A DNA stretch of 64,000 nt, from NCBI RefSeq assembly GCF_027214025.1, contig NZ_JAPWHB010000010.1, forward strand, positions 1 through 64,000, given 5' to 3'. Positions 25,696-35,621 of this stretch are shown here, in pieces. A program made the translations under genes and the position numbers. The notes below the pieces were generated by a model, which searched no databases, was not told the DNA's origin, and saw only the letters and a program-made list of their open reading frames with translations. The stretch's first letter is position 1; every line of letters starts with the position of its first letter. This DNA is from Parahoeflea alexandrii. Its GTDB lineage: Bacteria > Pseudomonadota > Alphaproteobacteria > Rhizobiales > Rhizobiaceae.

Positions 25696-27210
25696 TTAGT
25701 GGCCGCCGCCGCCAGCATCGCCAACGGTTGGTGCCGCAGCCGCGCTGCTTGCACCGGTACCGCCGCCATAGATCGCAGCGGTCAGATTGACATCTGCCAG
25801 CCAGAACTCGCGTTTGGCGTTGATTGCCAACATCAGGGTTCCGATCTTGGCGCGGGTATCGGCGAGGAGTTCGAACGTGTTGGAGATCATGCCGTTATAG
25901 GTCAGCAGCGACTCCGCCTCGATCGTGGTGCGCAAGGGCACCACGGAGTTGAGGTAGTGCCGGGCGATCTCATGGGTCGAACTGTAGGCGGTATGCGCCG
26001 ACCGCGCCTCGGACCGGATGTTGACCGCCTTTTCGGCAAGCTGATTGGCTGCCTGCATGTAGGCGAGTTCGGCCTTGCGGAGACGGGGTTTGCCGCTATC
26101 GAAGATCGGGATCACGAACTCCAGTTCAAGCTGCGGCGTGACCACTGTTTTCCGGGTCCTGCTCTCCTCAAGATTGCCACCGGTAATCTCGTATTCGGTC
26201 TCGATCTCACGTTCGGCTTCAAAGCCCGAGATGATTTCCAGATCCGTGACAAAGCGCGTGGCTTCAGTGAGGCCATAGCTCTTAGCAACGGCTTCCAGTT
26301 CCAGTTTTGCAACGCGAAGATCGACCCGGTTTTCAAGCGCTTCCTGCTCGATCCGGTTTTTCCTGACGAGCCCGCGAGGTAACCGCGGCAGCTTGTCGGG
26401 GACGTAGTAATCGACCTCGCTTCCCCAAAGCCCCATGATCCGCGTGAGCTCTTCCTTGGCCAGCCGCGACGCCAGCCGGGCTTCGGCCATCTGCCCGGTC
26501 AGTTCGGCATAAAAGGCATGTTCTCTTGCCTGACCGCCCTTTGGAAGCGCTCCGCTTTCGCCGAGTTTCTGAGCAAGCTCGGACGCCGCATCGGCTGCAA
26601 CCTTGGCCTGATTGAGATAAGCGACTGTTTCGAACGCCGAAACGGCATTGACCCAGGCCCGGCGTGTGTCATTTGCGACCTTGAGGGTTGCATCGACCGC
26701 CCGCATCTGGGCCTGCCGGAAGCGCGTATCTGCGATATCGACACGTGTCCGTCGCGTTGCGAGCGACAGGATGTTGGCCGCAATCATTCCTTCGATGGCA
26801 CGATATGCGCCAAGTTCCGGCGCTCCAATCCCCAACAGGCCGATCGAAACCGTTGGGTTTTCAGGCAGGCTTTGCTGCCAGGCTTCTGCAGCGTTCATGC
26901 CGATATCGGCATAGGCTGCCTGCAGGCCCTTGTTGTTCAGAAGTGCTACCTGAACAGCGGTGTCAGCATTGATGGATTTCTTGTGCACCAAGCCGTGTAC
27001 GCGTTCGGAAACCGCTTTTGCCTGATCCTTGTTTTGAAGCCAAACCGCCTCTTTGCCTCGGGTGCCGATGGAAACGGATGCTGCGACGACGCCAAAACCG
27101 GCTTCTTTCGCCGAGTATCCGGCAAGCTCCTGATCGCTGACGCACCCGGCAAGGACCAAGGCTGCCGACGACGTGATCACTATGGATCTGGTTGTTCGCG
27201 AGATCCTCAT
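25696..27210 (-). CDS. TolC-family outer-membrane efflux protein
   Basis: The 504-residue protein has a lipoprotein signal (SSAALVLAGC, acylated Cys at 22) and the two tandem helical repeats of the TolC family, e.g. RTRVDIADTRFRQAQMRAVD and FDSGKPRLRKAELAYMQAAN. Such proteins form outer-membrane exit ducts. No inner-membrane partner is present in the operon, so it may work with a pump encoded elsewhere. Its start overlaps the end of the small lipoprotein gene upstream by four bases. Confidence 0.85.
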   Translation of the reverse strand: MRISRTTRSIVITSSAALVLAGCVSDQELAGYSAKEAGFGVVAASVSIGTRGKEAVWLQNKDQAKAVSERVHGLVHKKSINADTAVQVALLNNKGLQAAYADIGMNAAEAWQQSLPENPTVSIGLLGIGAPELGAYRAIEGMIAANILSLATRRTRVDIADTRFRQAQMRAVDATLKVANDTRRAWVNAVSAFETVAYLNQAKVAADAASELAQKLGESGALPKGGQAREHAFYAELTGQMAEARLASRLAKEELTRIMGLWGSEVDYYVPDKLPRLPRGLVRKNRIEQEALENRVDLRVAKLELEAVAKSYGLTEATRFVTDLEIISGFEAEREIETEYEITGGNLEESRTRKTVVTPQLELEFVIPIFDSGKPRLRKAELAYMQAANQLAEKAVNIRSEARSAHTAYSSTHEIARHYLNSVVPLRTTIEAESLLTYNGMISNTFELLADTRAKIGTLMLAINAKREFWLADVNLTAAIYGGGTGASSAAAAPTVGDAGGGGH

Positions 27211-27440
27211 GAGCTTTCTCCCGCGCCGGGAGCCTGGCTATCATTTTGCTGACGCCAGGGTTTGGGATCCACAGGCACACGATGGGAGTATCCCTCAAGA
27301 ACTGTGTGATGGTGGGTGTTGCGAATACCTGAGACGGAATCCGCCGGAGAACTGCCCGGCATGATATCGGCAGGCCTGCCCGCAGCCGTGCAAGCGGCGA
27401 GCACCAGCGGCATTGCAGCCGCAAAGAGAGTACGAAACAT
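27207..27440 (-). CDS. small lipoprotein
   Basis: The 77-residue protein has a clear lipoprotein signal (AAMPLVLAACTAAG, Cys at 17) and a polar tail with three consecutive His residues (RNTHHHTVLEGYSHRV). It overlaps the TolC-like gene by four bases, so the two are coupled. No family is recognised; a copper-related envelope function is inferred from context. Confidence 0.65.
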   Translation of the reverse strand: MFRTLFAAAMPLVLAACTAAGRPADIMPGSSPADSVSGIRNTHHHTVLEGYSHRVPVDPKPWRQQNDSQAPGAGESS

Positions 27441-27517
27441 GATTGTCCTACTGCGATAGAAGTGCGGTTGGCCGATCGAAACCGGCCACGGTGCCCGATA
27501 ACGGGCGCAGCTACACT

Positions 27518-27922
27518 TCAGGCGCGCGGAGGACGTTCCGGCAATGCCATGGCCGAGACGACAAGGCCCAGCAAGGGTATGGTCTCGAAATTGTCGGGAA
27601 TGAAGGCAGATTCGCTGAGCGGTTCAACCGAGCAGAGAGCAGAGGAACACGACATCGGACAGCACTGATCCTGCATGCTCGAATGATCGGTCTGCTCCTG
27701 ATCCTGAACGGCAGCTGAGTGAAAATCCTTACCCTGACGATGGTTCATCATCGAATGGTCAGCGGATGCGCCGTTGCCGATGTGATGCATTCCGCTGCTG
27801 GCCGCTGCCGATCCAGCCATTGCCGCGGCATGCGTGGCTCCTGGCACGATACTCGCAAATACGAGCATCAGTATCAGAAACACATTCCAGCGACCGGGTA
27901 GATGGCGACCAGACTTCTTCAT
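27518..27922 (-). CDS. His/Met-rich secreted or membrane protein
   Basis: The 134-residue protein has an N-terminal signal or anchor (VFLILMLVFASIVPGATHAA), a His/Met-rich middle (MHHIGNGASADHSMMNHRQG), several Cys residues (QCCPMSCSSALC) and a hydrophobic segment near the C-terminus. Such composition fits a periplasmic copper-binding protein, but I cannot name the family. It appears to be the first gene of the leftward run towards the multicopper oxidases. Confidence 0.6.
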   Translation of the reverse strand: MKKSGRHLPGRWNVFLILMLVFASIVPGATHAAAMAGSAAASSGMHHIGNGASADHSMMNHRQGKDFHSAAVQDQEQTDHSSMQDQCCPMSCSSALCSVEPLSESAFIPDNFETIPLLGLVVSAMALPERPPRA

Positions 27923-28024
27923 TGCGAACAGTATTGCCCCGACAGATCTTGCAAGACAAGCACTGCCCGCTTCACAAACCGGTGAGAATGCTGCTGGTAT
28001 CGTTGCGCCTGTCCGGACATCAAA

Positions 28025-28438
28025 TCAGTACACTCCATTGGCGCGCTGGAGCTCGCGTATATAGAAAACGATGCTGTCGAGCTCAGGATCGGTAATTCTT
28101 TCAACCGGCGGCATGTTGCCAAAAGACCAATGATGCGCGCGCACCCCATTCTTGGCTGCGAGGTGGAATGACGCGTCCCCATGATGATTGGGTTCATAGA
28201 TCTTGTGGATCAATGGCGGTGCAATTCCGTCCTGTCCGGCCGCATTGGTGCCGTGACAGGAACCGCACGACCGGTTGAACAGCTTTTCGCCTTTTTGAGC
28301 ATCTGGCGAGAGATCCGGAACCTGCACACTGGCCAGAGCGGCTCCGGTCGCGACCGGAGCAGATGGCGCGAGTACGCGGTAGAGCAGGATTCCAGCTCCC
28401 AGGATTGCCACGGCAATTACCATGTTCCGCGCGTTCAT
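28025..28438 (-). CDS. class I cytochrome c
   Basis: The 137-residue protein has an N-terminal hydrophobic anchor (IAVAILGAGILLYRVL) and one haem site, CGSCH at 58-62, with M109 (FGNMPP) as the likely distal ligand. The rest resembles cytochromes found with multicopper oxidases in copper islands. It may accept electrons during Cu(I) oxidation. The start overlaps the cueR stop by four bases, so it is coupled to the regulator. Confidence 0.88.
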   Translation of the reverse strand: MNARNMVIAVAILGAGILLYRVLAPSAPVATGAALASVQVPDLSPDAQKGEKLFNRSCGSCHGTNAAGQDGIAPPLIHKIYEPNHHGDASFHLAAKNGVRAHHWSFGNMPPVERITDPELDSIVFYIRELQRANGVY

Positions 28439-28830
28439 ACCCGGCTTCTCCCTGCGATCTCGTCGATGATCGGGCAGTCCGGACGATCATCACCGTGGCA
28501 ATGATCGGCAAGGGTCTTGAGCGTGTTGCGCAGGGACTTGAGCTCCTTGAGCTTGCGGTCGATCTCCCCGATTTTTTCCAGTGCCAGTGCCTTCACATCG
28601 GAACTGGCGCGCTCCGTGTCTTCATACAACGAGAGAAGTGAGCGGCACTCGTCAATGGTGAAGCCGAGGCTTCTTGAACGTTGAATGAAGGCGAGACGGT
28701 GAACATCGTTGCCGTCATAATCGCGATAACCATTGGTTGCGCGGGCCGGCTTGATGAGGCCGATATCCTCATAATAGCGGATTGTCTTGGCCGGAAGGCT
28801 GGTTGCGTCAGCCGCTTCACTGATGTTCAT
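28435..28830 (-). CDS. cueR: CueR-type MerR-family copper-responsive activator
   Basis: The 131-residue regulator has the MerR N-terminal helix-turn-helix (SLPAKTIRYYEDIGLIKPAR), a dimer helix and the metal loop CHGDDRPDC with C111 and C119, spaced exactly as the Cu(I)-binding cysteines of E. coli CueR (C112 and C120). It should sense Cu(I)/Ag(I) and activate promoters with a 19-base spacer. Matching sites lie just upstream of this gene and before the copper ATPase gene. Confidence 0.93.
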   Translation of the reverse strand: MNISEAADATSLPAKTIRYYEDIGLIKPARATNGYRDYDGNDVHRLAFIQRSRSLGFTIDECRSLLSLYEDTERASSDVKALALEKIGEIDRKLKELKSLRNTLKTLADHCHGDDRPDCPIIDEIAGRSRV

Positions 28831-28871
28831 GTCTGCCTCCCTGACCTGAAACCAAATTGCATTCTGGTTCT

Positions 28872-28902
28872 CTCATAAGACTTCCACCTGCTGGAAGGTC
28901 AA
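28872..28902 (-). promoter_or_regulatory. CueR-type promoter of cueR
   Basis: On the minus strand TTGACC (28902-28897) is followed by TTCCAGCAGGTGGAAG and a CTTATG-like -10. CTTCCA (28881-28886) and TGGAAG (28892-28897) are perfect arms. The -35 element overlaps the stop codon of the ATPase gene. Confidence 0.8.
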
Positions 28903-31301
28903 GCGTCAAGCTTGACCGACCTGAGACGCAGCGCATTGGAAATCACCGACACCGAAGACAGGCTCATGGCGGCTGCCGCAATCATCGGTGACAGCAGGGT
29001 TCCGGTGACCGGATAAAGCAGCCCTGCGGCAATCGGCACGCCGACACTGTTGTAGGCGAAGGCGAAGAACAGGTTCTGCTTGATGTTGCGCAACGTGGCC
29101 TCGGACAATCTGCGCGCCCGCAGGATACCACCGAGGTCGCCCTTGAGCAGGGTGACACCGGCACTCTCGACGGCCACATCGGCCCCTGTCCCCATGGCGA
29201 TGCCAACTTCCGCCGCAGCCAGCGCAGGTGCATCATTGACGCCATCACCCGCCATGGCAACCTTGTGGCCGGCCTTGTGCAGCTCATCCACCAATGCCTT
29301 CTTGTCCTCAGGAAGAACACCGGCACGCACTTCGTCGATGCCCAGCTGATCGGCGACCGCGCGGGCCGTGGTCTCGTTGTCGCCTGTCGCCATGATGATT
29401 TTGAGACCGGCCTCATGCAGCGCCCTGATGGCATCACCTGTGCTTGCCTTGATCGGGTCTGCCACAGCGATGAGGCCCGCAAGTCTGCCATCGATCGCGA
29501 CATACATCGCAGTCTTGCCGTCCGAGCGAAGCGCATGGGCCTGCTCATCGGCAGCGCCGTAGTCGACACCGGCAAAGTCCATCATGGCCGCATTTCCAAG
29601 CGCGAGTTTCCTGTCCCCTGATCGGCCCGAGACGCCTTTGCCGGTGACCGCCTCGAAGTCCGACACCGGTTTCGCCTCGATATCGCGCGCAGCGATGCCT
29701 TCGACAATAGCCTCGGCCAACGGGTGTTCCGATCCGGATTCAATGCCCCGGACAAGCGCCAGCATGTCAATCTCGGCAATTTCCCCGAAAGTCACTACAT
29801 CGGTCAGGGCCGGCTTGCCTTCGGTCAGTGTACCGGTCTTGTCGACGACCAGCACATCGACCTTTGCCATGCGTTCGAGCGACTCCGCGTCCTTGATCAG
29901 AACGCCTGCTTGAGCGCCACGGCCGGTAGCCGTCATGATCGACATCGGCGTTGCCAATCCCAGGGCACAGGGGCAAGCGATGATCAGCACCGAAACAGCT
30001 GAGACAATGGCAAACACGAATGCCGGATCGGGACCGACCAGCAGCCAGATGACGAACGCCAGAACAGCAACGATAACCACCGCTGGAACGAAATAGGAGG
30101 CAACCCGGTCGGCGAGCCCCTGGATGGGTGCGCGGGACCTCTGGGCTGATGACACCATGGCAACAATGCGCGCCAGCATGGTCTCGTCACCGACCTTCTC
30201 GGCTTGAATGATCAGCGATCCGTTCTTGTTTAGGGTGCCGCCGGTGACATGATCGCCCTGGCCTTTCTCCACCGCAAGCGGTTCACCCGTGAGCATGCTT
30301 TCGTCAACGGAGCTGTGGCCCTCAATGACGACTGCATCCACCGGAATGGCTTCGCCGGGACGCACCCGCAGCCGGTCTCCGCCAACAATGTTTTCGAGCG
30401 GCGCATCATACTCCTCGCCATCCGGCAGGATGCGGCGGGCGGTCTTCGGGGCTAGATCAAGCAGTGCGCGGATCGCGTCGCCGGTGCGTTCGCGGGCTCT
30501 CAGTTCCAGTACCTGGCCCACAAATACCAGCGCGATGATCACCACGGCCGCCTCGAAATAAACCGGCATGTGGCCGCCGGCCATTTGCAGCCCGGCCGGA
30601 AACAGGTGTGGAACAAAGGTCGCAATCGTGGAATAGAGATAGGCCGCGCCAACGCCGATCATGATCAGCGTCCACATGTTCAGGTTCCAGGTCTTGATCG
30701 AGGTCCAGCCGCGATGAAAGAACGGCCGCGCCGCCCAGACCACCACAGGCGTTGCCAGTGCAAATTCCAGATACAGGGCAAGCGTTTCGCCAAGCCACTG
30801 GCGGATCGGAAGCCCGAGCATCGGTGCCATTGTCAGGACAAGCAGCGGGATTGCAGCGCCGGCGCTGACCCAGAGCCTGCGGGTAAAATCCACCAGCTCA
30901 TGGTTGGGACCGTCGGCCACGCCATCCATCGGCTCCAGCGCCATGCCGCAGATCGGGCAGGTGCCCGGACCTTCCTGCACGATCTCGGGATCCATCGGGC
31001 AGGTATACATGGCGTTTTTCGGAGCCGTCTTCTTCTTTCTGGCCTTGTTGCCCGAGAGATAGAACCAGGGATCGCGCTCGAACTTGTCGTGGCAACCGGT
31101 CGAGCAGAAATGAAACGCCTCGCCCTTGTGCTCAAGCGTCGGCTTGCCCTTGTCGAGGGCGACATCCATGCCGCAGACGGGGTCCTTGACCTTGCCATTG
31201 CGCGGTACGGTGGCCGCCTCGAACAGCGCGTCGGTGTCGACTTTCGGCTCCTCGCCGTGGTCTTCCGGATGCGAGTGTTTGCAGTTTCGATGATGGTCCA
31301 T
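28899..31301 (-). CDS. copA: copper-exporting P-type ATPase
   Basis: The 800-residue P1B-type ATPase pumps Cu(I) out of the cytoplasm. It begins with a His-rich tail ([15 protein letters not shown]), a YHS domain (about 38-82) and a heavy-metal-binding segment [20 protein letters not shown] (99-118) instead of the usual CxxC HMA domains. Core motifs are CPC at 443-445, DKTGT at 487-491, SEHPLAEA, and [10 protein letters not shown] near 690. All catalytic residues are present. It has its own CueR-type promoter and ends within the cueR promoter. Confidence 0.95.
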   Translation of the reverse strand: MDHHRNCKHSHPEDHGEEPKVDTDALFEAATVPRNGKVKDPVCGMDVALDKGKPTLEHKGEAFHFCSTGCHDKFERDPWFYLSGNKARKKKTAPKNAMYTCPMDPEIVQEGPGTCPICGMALEPMDGVADGPNHELVDFTRRLWVSAGAAIPLLVLTMAPMLGLPIRQWLGETLALYLEFALATPVVVWAARPFFHRGWTSIKTWNLNMWTLIMIGVGAAYLYSTIATFVPHLFPAGLQMAGGHMPVYFEAAVVIIALVFVGQVLELRARERTGDAIRALLDLAPKTARRILPDGEEYDAPLENIVGGDRLRVRPGEAIPVDAVVIEGHSSVDESMLTGEPLAVEKGQGDHVTGGTLNKNGSLIIQAEKVGDETMLARIVAMVSSAQRSRAPIQGLADRVASYFVPAVVIVAVLAFVIWLLVGPDPAFVFAIVSAVSVLIIACPCALGLATPMSIMTATGRGAQAGVLIKDAESLERMAKVDVLVVDKTGTLTEGKPALTDVVTFGEIAEIDMLALVRGIESGSEHPLAEAIVEGIAARDIEAKPVSDFEAVTGKGVSGRSGDRKLALGNAAMMDFAGVDYGAADEQAHALRSDGKTAMYVAIDGRLAGLIAVADPIKASTGDAIRALHEAGLKIIMATGDNETTARAVADQLGIDEVRAGVLPEDKKALVDELHKAGHKVAMAGDGVNDAPALAAAEVGIAMGTGADVAVESAGVTLLKGDLGGILRARRLSEATLRNIKQNLFFAFAYNSVGVPIAAGLLYPVTGTLLSPMIAAAAMSLSSVSVISNALRLRSVKLDA

Positions 31302-31328
31302 GATGCCGATCCTTGCTGACTTCAGGTG

Positions 31329-31359
31329 ACCCTAATTCTTCCAGTCACCGGAAGGTCAA
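31329..31359 (-). promoter_or_regulatory. CueR-type promoter of the copper ATPase gene
   Basis: On the minus strand TTGACC (31359-31354) is followed by a 19-base spacer (TTCCGGTGACTGGAAGAAT) and TAGGGT. The arms CTTCC and GGAAG in the spacer match CueR sites. It lies about 30 bases before the ATPase start. Confidence 0.85.
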
Positions 31360-31395
31360 GCGATGGTTTCAAACTTTTTCTGATCCCGGTGGAAC

Positions 31396-31412
31396 CCTCC
31401 AGCACTGGAAGG
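31396..31412. promoter_or_regulatory. partial CueR-like box before the DUF305 gene
   Basis: CCTCCAGCACTGGAAGG has the CueR half-site on the right and an imperfect one on the left, 36 bases before the gene at 31448. No clear -35 hexamer is seen, so this site is weaker than the two on the other strand. Confidence 0.45.
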
Positions 31413-31447
31413 TCGTTAAGCCCACACCAAAATACATGGAGGATTGA

Positions 31448-31924
31448 ATGGCATACTCACGATTTCTGGCGATGATTGCGACATCCACCATCATCATGTA
31501 CGGCCTGATGTACCTCAACACCTGGAACATCAGCCACGTATGGTTCAGCCAGACCAGGATGTGGATGGCCCTGTATATGGGTGCAACAATGGCAGTGGTC
31601 ATGCTTGCCTTCATGCTCGGAATGTACACCAACAGGAAAGCCAACATTGCGATCATGGTCGGAGCGGTGATCGCGTTCAGCGCGGGCCTTTACCTTGTAC
31701 GGAGCCAGGACACAGTTGGCGACGTGGCCTGGATGAAGGCGATGATCCCTCACCATTCCATCGCCATCATGACCAGCACGCGCGCCAATATAAGCGACCC
31801 GCGGGTGCGTGACCTGGCGGACGAGATCATCGAGGCCCAGAAGCGCGAGATCGCCGAAATGGAAGCCCTGATCGCGGATCTGAATGGCGGCCCGCCCGCA
31901 ACACCGGAAATTGATGGCAGATGA
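31448..31924 (+). CDS. DUF305 membrane protein
   Basis: The 158-residue protein has about three membrane segments in its first 90 residues and a soluble end with DVAWMKAMIPHHSIAIMTST followed by EIIEAQKREIAEMEALI. The M-x(2)-HH-x(2)-A-I-x-M element and the E-rich helix are the DUF305 signature, a family common in copper and silver islands that probably binds metal through His and Met. It is divergent from the copper ATPase gene and near a CueR-like box, so copper induction is likely. Confidence 0.87.
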   Translation: MAYSRFLAMIATSTIIMYGLMYLNTWNISHVWFSQTRMWMALYMGATMAVVMLAFMLGMYTNRKANIAIMVGAVIAFSAGLYLVRSQDTVGDVAWMKAMIPHHSIAIMTSTRANISDPRVRDLADEIIEAQKREIAEMEALIADLNGGPPATPEIDGR

Positions 31925-32201
31925 CACCGGGGGGGCTAGTTCATGTAGTATCCCAACTGGCCGGTCGTTGGATCGTGTCGGCTTCGGCAGCATGGGTCGT
32001 TGAAACGGCAGCTAAACATTTTTATCTGTCAGAAGCCGACCGTCTGTTTGCGGCCCCAATCTTGCCGTTCGTGCATCCCGCAGTGAATGCCCAGTCTTCG
32101 CCAAACTTTCCAATTCGAGATATATTGAACTAGGCCGGTGTGCTTGCATTGCGATCATCCAAACGTTGCTCGCCGGGGTTCGAAGCGTTGGAGCCAGACA
32201 A

Positions 32202-32906
32202 CTAGATCAGCCCCAGCCGGATCGCGATCGAGGCGGCTTGCCGGCTGTTGGCGGCACCAAGCTTTCGCGTTGCCTCATCGAGATAGGAACGGACGGACCG
32301 ATATCCTATCCCGATCGTTTCAGCGATGTCCGGCATCGACATGCCGTCTGCGAACCACCGCAGACATTCGGCCTCGCGCGGTGAAAGGCGGATGTCTGAA
32401 GCCAGGGCAGCATCCTGGGTCGCCGAGGCGAGATGGGAATGGACAAATGCGACCGCCATCGCTGCAATGACGGGATCTGGATCCTCATCGATGCACACCA
32501 TGGGCTTCCCGGATGCGAGTGTGAATACCATCCTGTTCTTGAAGCCGACAGGAACCGAGACCGACAGACCTGAACGGATTCCAAACCGCTCCGCATCCTT
32601 GTAGAATTGCCTTACATCGAGCCTTCCTATTCGCCTGGCTTCGTCCGCCGACCACTGAAAAATCGGTGGCCCATGCTTGGCCTTGGTGACGACTGGATCA
32701 ACTCGAATGTAGTTTTTCTGGACGTAGTGCTCCTGCCATTCCCTGGGATAGTTCGACACAGCAAAGCTCTCCTGCCCGCGAAGATGCAGATACGCGAAAT
32801 AGTCGAAGCCGGCGCCCTCGGCGAAATCCCGCAAGGCGCGCCGCGCTGCCCGCTCCTCAAGCGGCAATGAAAGCGTATCGATCAATTGCAGAAGAAGCTC
32901 GTTCAA
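32202..32906 (-). CDS. LuxR-family quorum-sensing regulator (second copy)
   Basis: Starting at TTG 32906 (LNELLLQLIDTL) the product has 234 residues: an autoinducer-binding domain with REWQEHYVQKNYIRVDPVV and a C-terminal LuxR helix-turn-helix (LSPREAECLRWFADGMSMPD). The frame is open to an ATG at 32990 that overlaps the trbI stop (ATGA), which would add 28 atypical residues; that start cannot be excluded. It lies downstream of the trb operon, in the same direction, with its own hairpin in between. No second LuxI gene is near, so it may share the signal made by the gene at 16.5 kb. Confidence 0.88.
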   Translation of the reverse strand: MNELLLQLIDTLSLPLEERAARRALRDFAEGAGFDYFAYLHLRGQESFAVSNYPREWQEHYVQKNYIRVDPVVTKAKHGPPIFQWSADEARRIGRLDVRQFYKDAERFGIRSGLSVSVPVGFKNRMVFTLASGKPMVCIDEDPDPVIAAMAVAFVHSHLASATQDAALASDIRLSPREAECLRWFADGMSMPDIAETIGIGYRSVRSYLDEATRKLGAANSRQAASIAIRLGLI

Positions 32907-32959
32907 GATAATAAAATTCCGGCATGGTGATGAGCTGCGGGAACAAGCTCTGCCACGTT

Positions 32960-32982
32960 GAGGTGTCGGGATTTCCGACCTC
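32960..32982 (-). terminator. hairpin at the end of the trb operon
   Basis: GAGG-TG-TCGG (32960-32969) pairs with CCGA-CCTC (32975-32982), with a two-base bulge, just after the trbI stop. It could end or reduce trb transcription before the luxR gene. No T tract is present. Confidence 0.4.
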
Positions 32983-32986
32983 AGAT

Positions 32987-34291
32987 TCATTGATAGGCTT
33001 TTGGGAAAACGATGTCCTGATCGACCAGGACGTTGAAGCGGTAGCCTGGCCTGATTTCGAGCGTGGGCTGGACATTGAGGTTTTTCGACACGGTTTGCTG
33101 CGAGATCTGTCCGAAGGTTTCGGCAAAGGACCGCCTGGCAGCATCCGCCGCGCTGTCCGTCGTCGTCGCGGTGCTGGTGTCTTTCGGGAGCAGCATGTCC
33201 GTCCCTGCGCCGATCAGGGCGACGAGGATCGCCGAGCCAAATGTCTTGAGATAGTGGTTGTTGACCTTGTCGTTGAACCCGCCATAGCCGGCGGTATCGG
33301 TGCCGGCCATGCCGCCGATCTGCAGCGTTGATCCGTTCGGAAAGATGATATCTGTCCAGACGACGAGCACCCGGTTTTGCCCGAATGAAACATCGGAATC
33401 GTAGCGACCGAACAGTTTTGTTCCTTGCGGGATGAGCAGTCGGCGGCCGGTCGCGCTGTCGTAGACGTTTTGCGATACCTGGGCGGTGATGCGACCGGGA
33501 AGATCGGAGTTGATACCGGTGACGAGCATCGCCGGAATGACCGATCCCCGTTTGAGTTCAAAGGGCGACATTTGCGGAACAACCGAATTCGGCAGGTAGC
33601 CGAGGTCAGCGATATCCTGGTTGAAAAATTGCGCCTTCCGATCCTGCCCGTTTGGATCGGTATTCTGTCCACCAATACCGGCCTGCAACGCAGCGCCATA
33701 TAGATCCATCGCACTGCCTGACGTTCCTGCAGGTGAAACGGACTGTTGCGATGCTGCGACCGGCATAGCATTCTCGTTATTGAGGCCCTTGAGATTGACG
33801 GCTGTCGGCGAGTTGGCAGCGGCTTCCTCAGCCTGAATGCTTGCCATCTGCTGGCGATGATATTCGCGGAGCATCTGTTCTTCCTGCTCGCGCTCAAGCC
33901 GGGCGCGCCATACGGCTTCCGGCTCGATGGCTGGGGCTTGCGGCGTTGGTGTCTTCTGAGGGTTCTGGTCGGGTGGAGTGAACGGGTTACGAGTGGGTTC
34001 TTCCCTTTGGACGGCTGGCGTCGGTTGCACCGGAATGACCTTCGGTTCGCCGATGATCCCGTCGGGCACGCCCTGTTTGAGCCTTTCGGCATCATTGGAG
34101 GCTGGTTGCGACGACGACGTGTCGCTCTGCCGGTCCCCGAAATGCAATCCCCTCGAGGAGAGGCCAAAGAAGATCGCCGCCAGAAAGACCACGACGAGGA
34201 TGATCGCAACGATGATAGGTACACGATTCAGTCTTCGGATTCTTGGCCCACTCTCGGCACCGGCGCCACCAAGCTTCAGCGATTGTGTCAT
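32987..34291 (-). CDS. trbI: mating-pore protein TrbI (VirB10 family)
   Basis: The 434-residue protein has a short cytoplasmic head, one membrane helix (VPIIVAIILVVVFLAAIFFG, near 26-45), a long Pro/Gln-rich periplasmic linker (about 60-150) and the C-terminal VirB10 beta domain with LLIPQGTKLFGRYDS. VirB10-type proteins span both membranes and gate the channel in response to ATPase activity. It is the last gene of the leftward trb operon; its ATG overlaps the trbH stop. Confidence 0.95.
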   Translation of the reverse strand: MTQSLKLGGAGAESGPRIRRLNRVPIIVAIILVVVFLAAIFFGLSSRGLHFGDRQSDTSSSQPASNDAERLKQGVPDGIIGEPKVIPVQPTPAVQREEPTRNPFTPPDQNPQKTPTPQAPAIEPEAVWRARLEREQEEQMLREYHRQQMASIQAEEAAANSPTAVNLKGLNNENAMPVAASQQSVSPAGTSGSAMDLYGAALQAGIGGQNTDPNGQDRKAQFFNQDIADLGYLPNSVVPQMSPFELKRGSVIPAMLVTGINSDLPGRITAQVSQNVYDSATGRRLLIPQGTKLFGRYDSDVSFGQNRVLVVWTDIIFPNGSTLQIGGMAGTDTAGYGGFNDKVNNHYLKTFGSAILVALIGAGTDMLLPKDTSTATTTDSAADAARRSFAETFGQISQQTVSKNLNVQPTLEIRPGYRFNVLVDQDIVFPKAYQ

Positions 34292-34773
34292 GACCCGCCC
34301 GCCGATCTCCGTTGCATGACGGACAAGGGACTTGCGGGCACCGCTCCGGCCGCTCCGGTCGTACCGGTCGTACCGAGTGTGTACATCCGGGTGAGCTCGA
34401 CCTTCAAGGTCGAGATACGCACAAGCACACCGTCCTCGAACGGATCGATGCTATAGGCCAGCGGTTCGACAGCCGCTTGATTGGCCGCCTGGTCGGTCAC
34501 AACAGCATAGCCTTTTTCCCGCAAAGACGCCACGAGCGCCGACCCGAACACGATTTCATTGCCACGGAGTGCAATGGTCGTGCTTCCGGGTCCGATATGC
34601 TCCGCGAGCCGGCCGACCATGTCTGCGGCGATCGAACCGGCGGCTTCGGTTGAGAGTTCGGCGGTGACTTCGCTTTGAATCAGTCCCGGGCCACCCATTG
34701 TCTGGCAAGCCGCAAGCAGAAGGAGGCAAAGCAAGGTGGCGGAAAAACGAAGATGAGAGAGGAGTTTCGACAT
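34288..34773 (-). CDS. trbH: mating-pore lipoprotein TrbH
   Basis: The 161-residue protein has a lipoprotein signal (TLLCLLLLAACQTMGG, Cys at 23) and no further membrane segment. Position between trbG and trbI and size agree with TrbH of Ti-type trb operons, probably the VirB7-like lipoprotein of the outer-membrane core. The C-terminal part has a small Thr/Gly/Ala repeat (LGTTGTTGAAGAVP), which may be a flexible or slippage-prone tail. Confidence 0.85.
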   Translation of the reverse strand: MSKLLSHLRFSATLLCLLLLAACQTMGGPGLIQSEVTAELSTEAAGSIAADMVGRLAEHIGPGSTTIALRGNEIVFGSALVASLREKGYAVVTDQAANQAAVEPLAYSIDPFEDGVLVRISTLKVELTRMYTLGTTGTTGAAGAVPASPLSVMQRRSAGGS

Positions 34774-34776
34774 CCC

Positions 34777-35601
34777 CTACCTTCCCCGCCGGATTGTGAT
34801 CTTCTGCTGTTGGCGCCCGACGCCCGAAACGAGGATCGCTCGATCGATATTGTAGTCGACCACCATCATTGTTCCCTTCATCCGGTAGTTGACGATCCGG
34901 TTTTCGCCGCCGGAGACGACGAACAGCACCGGTGCATCCTGACCCGAGAGCGAAGACGGAAACTGGATGAAGGTCTTCATGCCGTCGCTATAGATCCGCG
35001 TCGGCCGCCAGCGCGCGGACCCGCTGACATGGAAGGAGAAGTCGAGCTGATCGGCCTGCACACCGGCTCCCGGCACGACGCTCGCCTCGATCCGTGCATT
35101 GATCTCGGCGAAGCGGGCATTGATGTCCTCGGGATAGTCGAAGCCGATGCGAGCCATGTATTGGGTCGGATGGGACTTGAGCTGGATGTGATAGGTCCGC
35201 CGCGAGGTGGTCACGACCATCGACGTCATTAGCCCGGCCTCGGCAGGTTTGACGATCAGATGCACTGCCTGACCGTTCGGCGCGCCGGATGTCGCCGGAT
35301 CGACCTTCCACCGTACCGTGTCGCCGACAAGGACGTCCCGAACGATCTCGCCGGCCTGAAGCTCGATGTCGCAGACCTGTAACGGCGAGCAGACGACCGA
35401 GGGCTGGACCTCACCGTAGAGAAATACCACCTTGCCGTCCGGCCCGCGCGTCACAACGCCCCGGCTGTGCTGCCATTGCTCGGAAAGCTGTGTCCCGCGG
35501 GTTTCATTGCTGCTCAACTGCTCAGCGGAGAGCGGCAGGCTTGTAGCCGAGACGATGACGCCGGCGCAAAGCGCGATGGCGGGGGGCATGCTTTTCTTCA
35601 T
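34777..35601 (-). CDS. trbG: mating-pore protein TrbG (VirB9 family)
   Basis: From ATG 35601 the 274-residue protein has a cleavable signal ([20 protein letters not shown]) and the VirB9 pattern: [34 protein letters not shown] and, near the end, [10 protein letters not shown] and [20 protein letters not shown]. VirB9-type proteins form the outer ring of the channel with VirB7 and VirB10. AGGA lies eight bases before this ATG; a GTG at 35625 overlapping trbF is the alternative start. Confidence 0.93.
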   Translation of the reverse strand: MKKSMPPAIALCAGVIVSATSLPLSAEQLSSNETRGTQLSEQWQHSRGVVTRGPDGKVVFLYGEVQPSVVCSPLQVCDIELQAGEIVRDVLVGDTVRWKVDPATSGAPNGQAVHLIVKPAEAGLMTSMVVTTSRRTYHIQLKSHPTQYMARIGFDYPEDINARFAEINARIEASVVPGAGVQADQLDFSFHVSGSARWRPTRIYSDGMKTFIQFPSSLSGQDAPVLFVVSGGENRIVNYRMKGTMMVVDYNIDRAILVSGVGRQQQKITIRRGR

Positions 35602-35621
35602 GTTTCTATCCTCACGCGCGC

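Noticed and set aside
31921-32133. 70-codon open frame after the DUF305 gene
   Set aside because: No ribosome site or protein resemblance; the region between 31925 and 32201 is probably non-coding.
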